Shown: in pieces, positions 34,254-36,257 of the stretch
Layout of the letters: every line of letters starts with the position of its first letter
How positions within the stretch are numbered: position 1 is the stretch's first letter
Assembly (NCBI GenBank): GCA_016783155.1
Contig: JADHXB010000005.1
Location: 1-36,257, forward strand
Length of the DNA: 36,257 bases
Direction of reading: 5' to 3'
DNA from: Dehalococcoidia bacterium
Lineage (GTDB): Bacteria; Chloroflexota; Dehalococcoidia; GIF9; UBA5629
Notes under the pieces: model-generated
Seen by the model: the letters and a program-made list of their open reading frames with translations, nothing else
What the model was told of the DNA's origin: nothing
The model's database searches: none
Program-made: the position numbers and the translations under genes

Positions 34254-34754
34254 ATGGCAATATTACGCATCTGTCATTTCCCTGACGACCCCGTGCTGAG
34301 GCAGAATGCCAAAAGAGTGTCCGCTATCGATAGCTCCATACAGCGGCTCATCGATGACATGATAAAGACAATGCAGGAGGCAAACGGTGTAGGCTTAGCA
34401 GCTCCGCAAGTCGGGGTACCACTCCGGGTTATCGTCATACAGATGCCGGGTGGACAGCCTATGGCTATTATTAACCCGGAGATTGTTGAACGCACTGGTG
34501 AGCAAGAGGTGACTGAAGGCTGTCTGAGTGTTCCCGGCTATATTGGTGAGATAAAAAGGTCAGCTCAAGTCATTGTTAAGGGTAGGGACCGTCAAGGTAA
34601 AAGAATTAAGATCAAAGCTGACGGTCTAATGGCTGAAGCTTTGGAACACGAGACCGATCACCTTAATGGGGTATTATATATTGATCATGTCGAAAGTCGG
34701 GATAAGCTACATCAGGTTGAGCGCCCGATAGTGCCAGAATGCGAACATCGCTAA
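34254..34754 (+). CDS. def: Peptide deformylase
   Basis: GVGLAAPQVGVPLRVIVI, EGCLSVPGYIGEI, EALEHETDHLNGVLYIDHV. Confidence 0.96.
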   Translation: MAILRICHFPDDPVLRQNAKRVSAIDSSIQRLIDDMIKTMQEANGVGLAAPQVGVPLRVIVIQMPGGQPMAIINPEIVERTGEQEVTEGCLSVPGYIGEIKRSAQVIVKGRDRQGKRIKIKADGLMAEALEHETDHLNGVLYIDHVESRDKLHQVERPIVPECEHR

Positions 34755-34785
34755 GGCCGAATGCCAGGTCAGGAGGCTCAAGGGA

Positions 34786-35157
34786 ATGAAGTGCAAACGC
34801 TGCAATCGTCAGCTATTGGACAATGAAAGCTATGAATATCTGGGCGAAATACTGTGCGAGGATTGCTATATCGATAAATATCAGGCATCCATAACAGCCT
34901 GTGACCCCTTGGCAGTTCACGCAGCCACTCGCTCCAGAAAGAAGTTGGGACTGGAGGGTGCCCAAGGGCTAACTGACCAGCAGCGAGCAATATACGAGTT
35001 CGTCAAGAACCGAAAGAGAGCCACGAGAGCAGAAATCATGCAGACGTTCAATCTAAGTGAGCCACAGATGCAAGCACAGCTGGCCATATTAAGGCACTGC
35101 CAGCTTGTTAAAGGTCAAAAGGAGGGCAATCAGATCTACCTGGTTCCTTTTAGCTGA
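34786..35157 (+). CDS. Treble-clef zinc protein with winged-helix-like C-terminus
   Basis: MKCKRCNRQLLDNESYEYLGEILCEDCYIDKYQ; C-term RATRAEIMQTFNLSEPQMQAQLAILRHCQLVKG. Confidence 0.75.
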   Translation: MKCKRCNRQLLDNESYEYLGEILCEDCYIDKYQASITACDPLAVHAATRSRKKLGLEGAQGLTDQQRAIYEFVKNRKRATRAEIMQTFNLSEPQMQAQLAILRHCQLVKGQKEGNQIYLVPFS

Positions 35158-35206
35158 CCAAGCCCTATGCTGGCTATTTGTGGGTCAAGATAGGTATAGG
35201 AGTAAG

Positions 35207-35482
35207 ATGATGCTTAAAGTAAGGAGAGACCTGTGTCTTGGGTGTGGGCTGTGTGCTCAGACCTGCCCAACGGGAGCCATTTACCTTAGCTGGGACCATG
35301 CTGAAATAGACCAGAGCCGGTGTAATCAGTGCCGCCTTTGTCTTGACTTCTGCCCTCAAGGGGCAATTATGGAGTTGATTCCAGCGTCAAGAGATGAGCT
35401 GCAAGCTACTGTTAGTTCACTGAAGGAAAAGACGAGCGACCTTATTGAAAGAATTGAAAGCCTGAAAAAGCGCTCTCAGTGA
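35207..35482 (+). CDS. 2x[4Fe-4S] ferredoxin with C-terminal coiled coil
   Basis: CLGCGLCAQTCPTGAI...CNQCRLCLDFCPQGAI; start MMLKV. Confidence 0.88.
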   Translation: MMLKVRRDLCLGCGLCAQTCPTGAIYLSWDHAEIDQSRCNQCRLCLDFCPQGAIMELIPASRDELQATVSSLKEKTSDLIERIESLKKRSQ

Positions 35483-35500
35483 AGCTAAACAGGAACAAAT

Positions 35501-35848
35501 ATGACAACTTATCTTGATTGCTTTTTCTGCGTGCTAAGCCTGCGTGTACCTGTGCGAGTGGTCTTTTCGTGGACCCAATTCAATGATGCTACAGAATACC
35601 ATTTCCAATTAGCCTTGGATCCGGCGATGCTTCCTTGCCCTTTTGAGGAAAGGATTATGACAACCACTTACGATGGTACTCTATTGGAACATTCGCAAAA
35701 CTATTTCTGGCGAGTTAGGGCAACCAAACCAGCACCTAGTGATTGGGGCCCCGTCCGGTCGTTCACAACCGAGTCACCACCACCTCCACCTGCACCGACG
35801 TCTCTGAGCAAGCTTGACTATAGAATAAGTCAATGTATAATATGCTGA
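35501..35848 (+). pseudogene. Orphan fibronectin type III-like fragment
   Basis: VVFSWTQFNDATEYHFQLALDPAML...TTYDGTLLEHSQNYFWRVRATKPAPSDWGPVRSFTTESPPPPPAP; no signal peptide, short unrelated tail. Confidence 0.5.
35814..35841 (+). promoter_or_regulatory. Sigma70-like promoter upstream of rsmD
   Basis: TTGACT-16 nt-TATAAT, 22 nt before the ATG. Confidence 0.6.
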
Positions 35849-35863
35849 CAAAGGTTCTGGACA

Positions 35864-36257
35864 ATGCGAATTACCGGTGGTATTGCTAAGGGGCAACAAT
35901 TGAAGGTGCCCAAGAACGATTTAGTTCGCCCAACAACAGACAGGGTGAGAGAAGCCATCTTTTCCATTCTTGCATCACTCACTAGTCACTGGTCTCGAGG
36001 GCTAGACTTGTTTGCTGGTACCGGCGCCCTGGGTATCGAAGCCTTAAGCCGCGACGCGGAGTGGGTCGACTTCGTTGACCAACAACCCAAAAGTTGTGCT
36101 ATCATTAAGCAGAATTTACACAAGGTCGGATTTTCACAAAAAGCTCATGTCTACTGCTGCAGTGTCGCTAAAGCCCTTACCTTTCTTGACAGCAAATATG
36201 ATATTGTATTTATGGACCCACCTTATTCAGACCCGTCAACAAATAATATTATAATGC
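35864..36257 (+). CDS. rsmD: 16S rRNA (guanine966-N2)-methyltransferase, partial at window edge
   Basis: MRITGGIAKGQQLKVPKNDLVRPTTDRVREAIFSIL...GLDLFAGTGALGIEALSR...IVFMDPPYSDPS; ORF open at 36257. Confidence 0.92.
   Translation, partial: MRITGGIAKGQQLKVPKNDLVRPTTDRVREAIFSILASLTSHWSRGLDLFAGTGALGIEALSRDAEWVDFVDQQPKSCAIIKQNLHKVGFSQKAHVYCCSVAKALTFLDSKYDIVFMDPPYSDPSTNNIIM

Overview
The window looks like one chromosomal segment from a strict anaerobe. Gene content suggests Chloroflexota/Dehalococcoidia-like, but that is inference. Left end, minus strand: a complex I operon nuoA-B-C-D-H-I-J-K with no nuoE/F/G in view, then a CsoR/CstR-type repressor divergent from a long plus-strand region. Plus strand in order: (1) mvhD-fdhA-fdhB/frhB-like-metV-metF, a formate/methyl-branch Wood-Ljungdahl module; (2) a redox island with a Fur protein, three thioredoxin-fold proteins, a J-domain protein, a ferredoxin, a truncated flavoprotein, galT and a TrxR-like flavoprotein without CxxC; (3) a metal-centre assembly island with DUF134, DUF364, Fur, a run of W/G/Y-rich DUF5320-like proteins, two NifX/NafY-type proteins, two MinD/Mrp ATPases with ferredoxin inserts, FmdB zinc ribbons, a flavoprotein, Mrp/NBP35, CooC-like, CooT-like, NifU/IscU-like, a SAM methyltransferase, a J-domain protein and a radical SAM protein; (4) an MBL lipoprotein, an orphan HoxU/NuoG-N-like protein, def, a ferredoxin and a partial rsmD. 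Most notable: a 120-bp promoter/5'UTR block of the DUF134 gene that recurs almost perfectly (119/120) 14.4 kb away, next to csoR and pointing antisense through it toward the mvhD-fdh genes; a DUF5320-like ORF with TAG as its second codon; an ORP-like but expanded metallocluster-assembly island; a perfect hairpin and mini-ORF over the nuoA start; and a truncated Trx-coupled flavoprotein with a full-length paralogue downstream. No rRNA, tRNA, CRISPR array or transposase was recognised. All family calls come from reading translations, not database searches.
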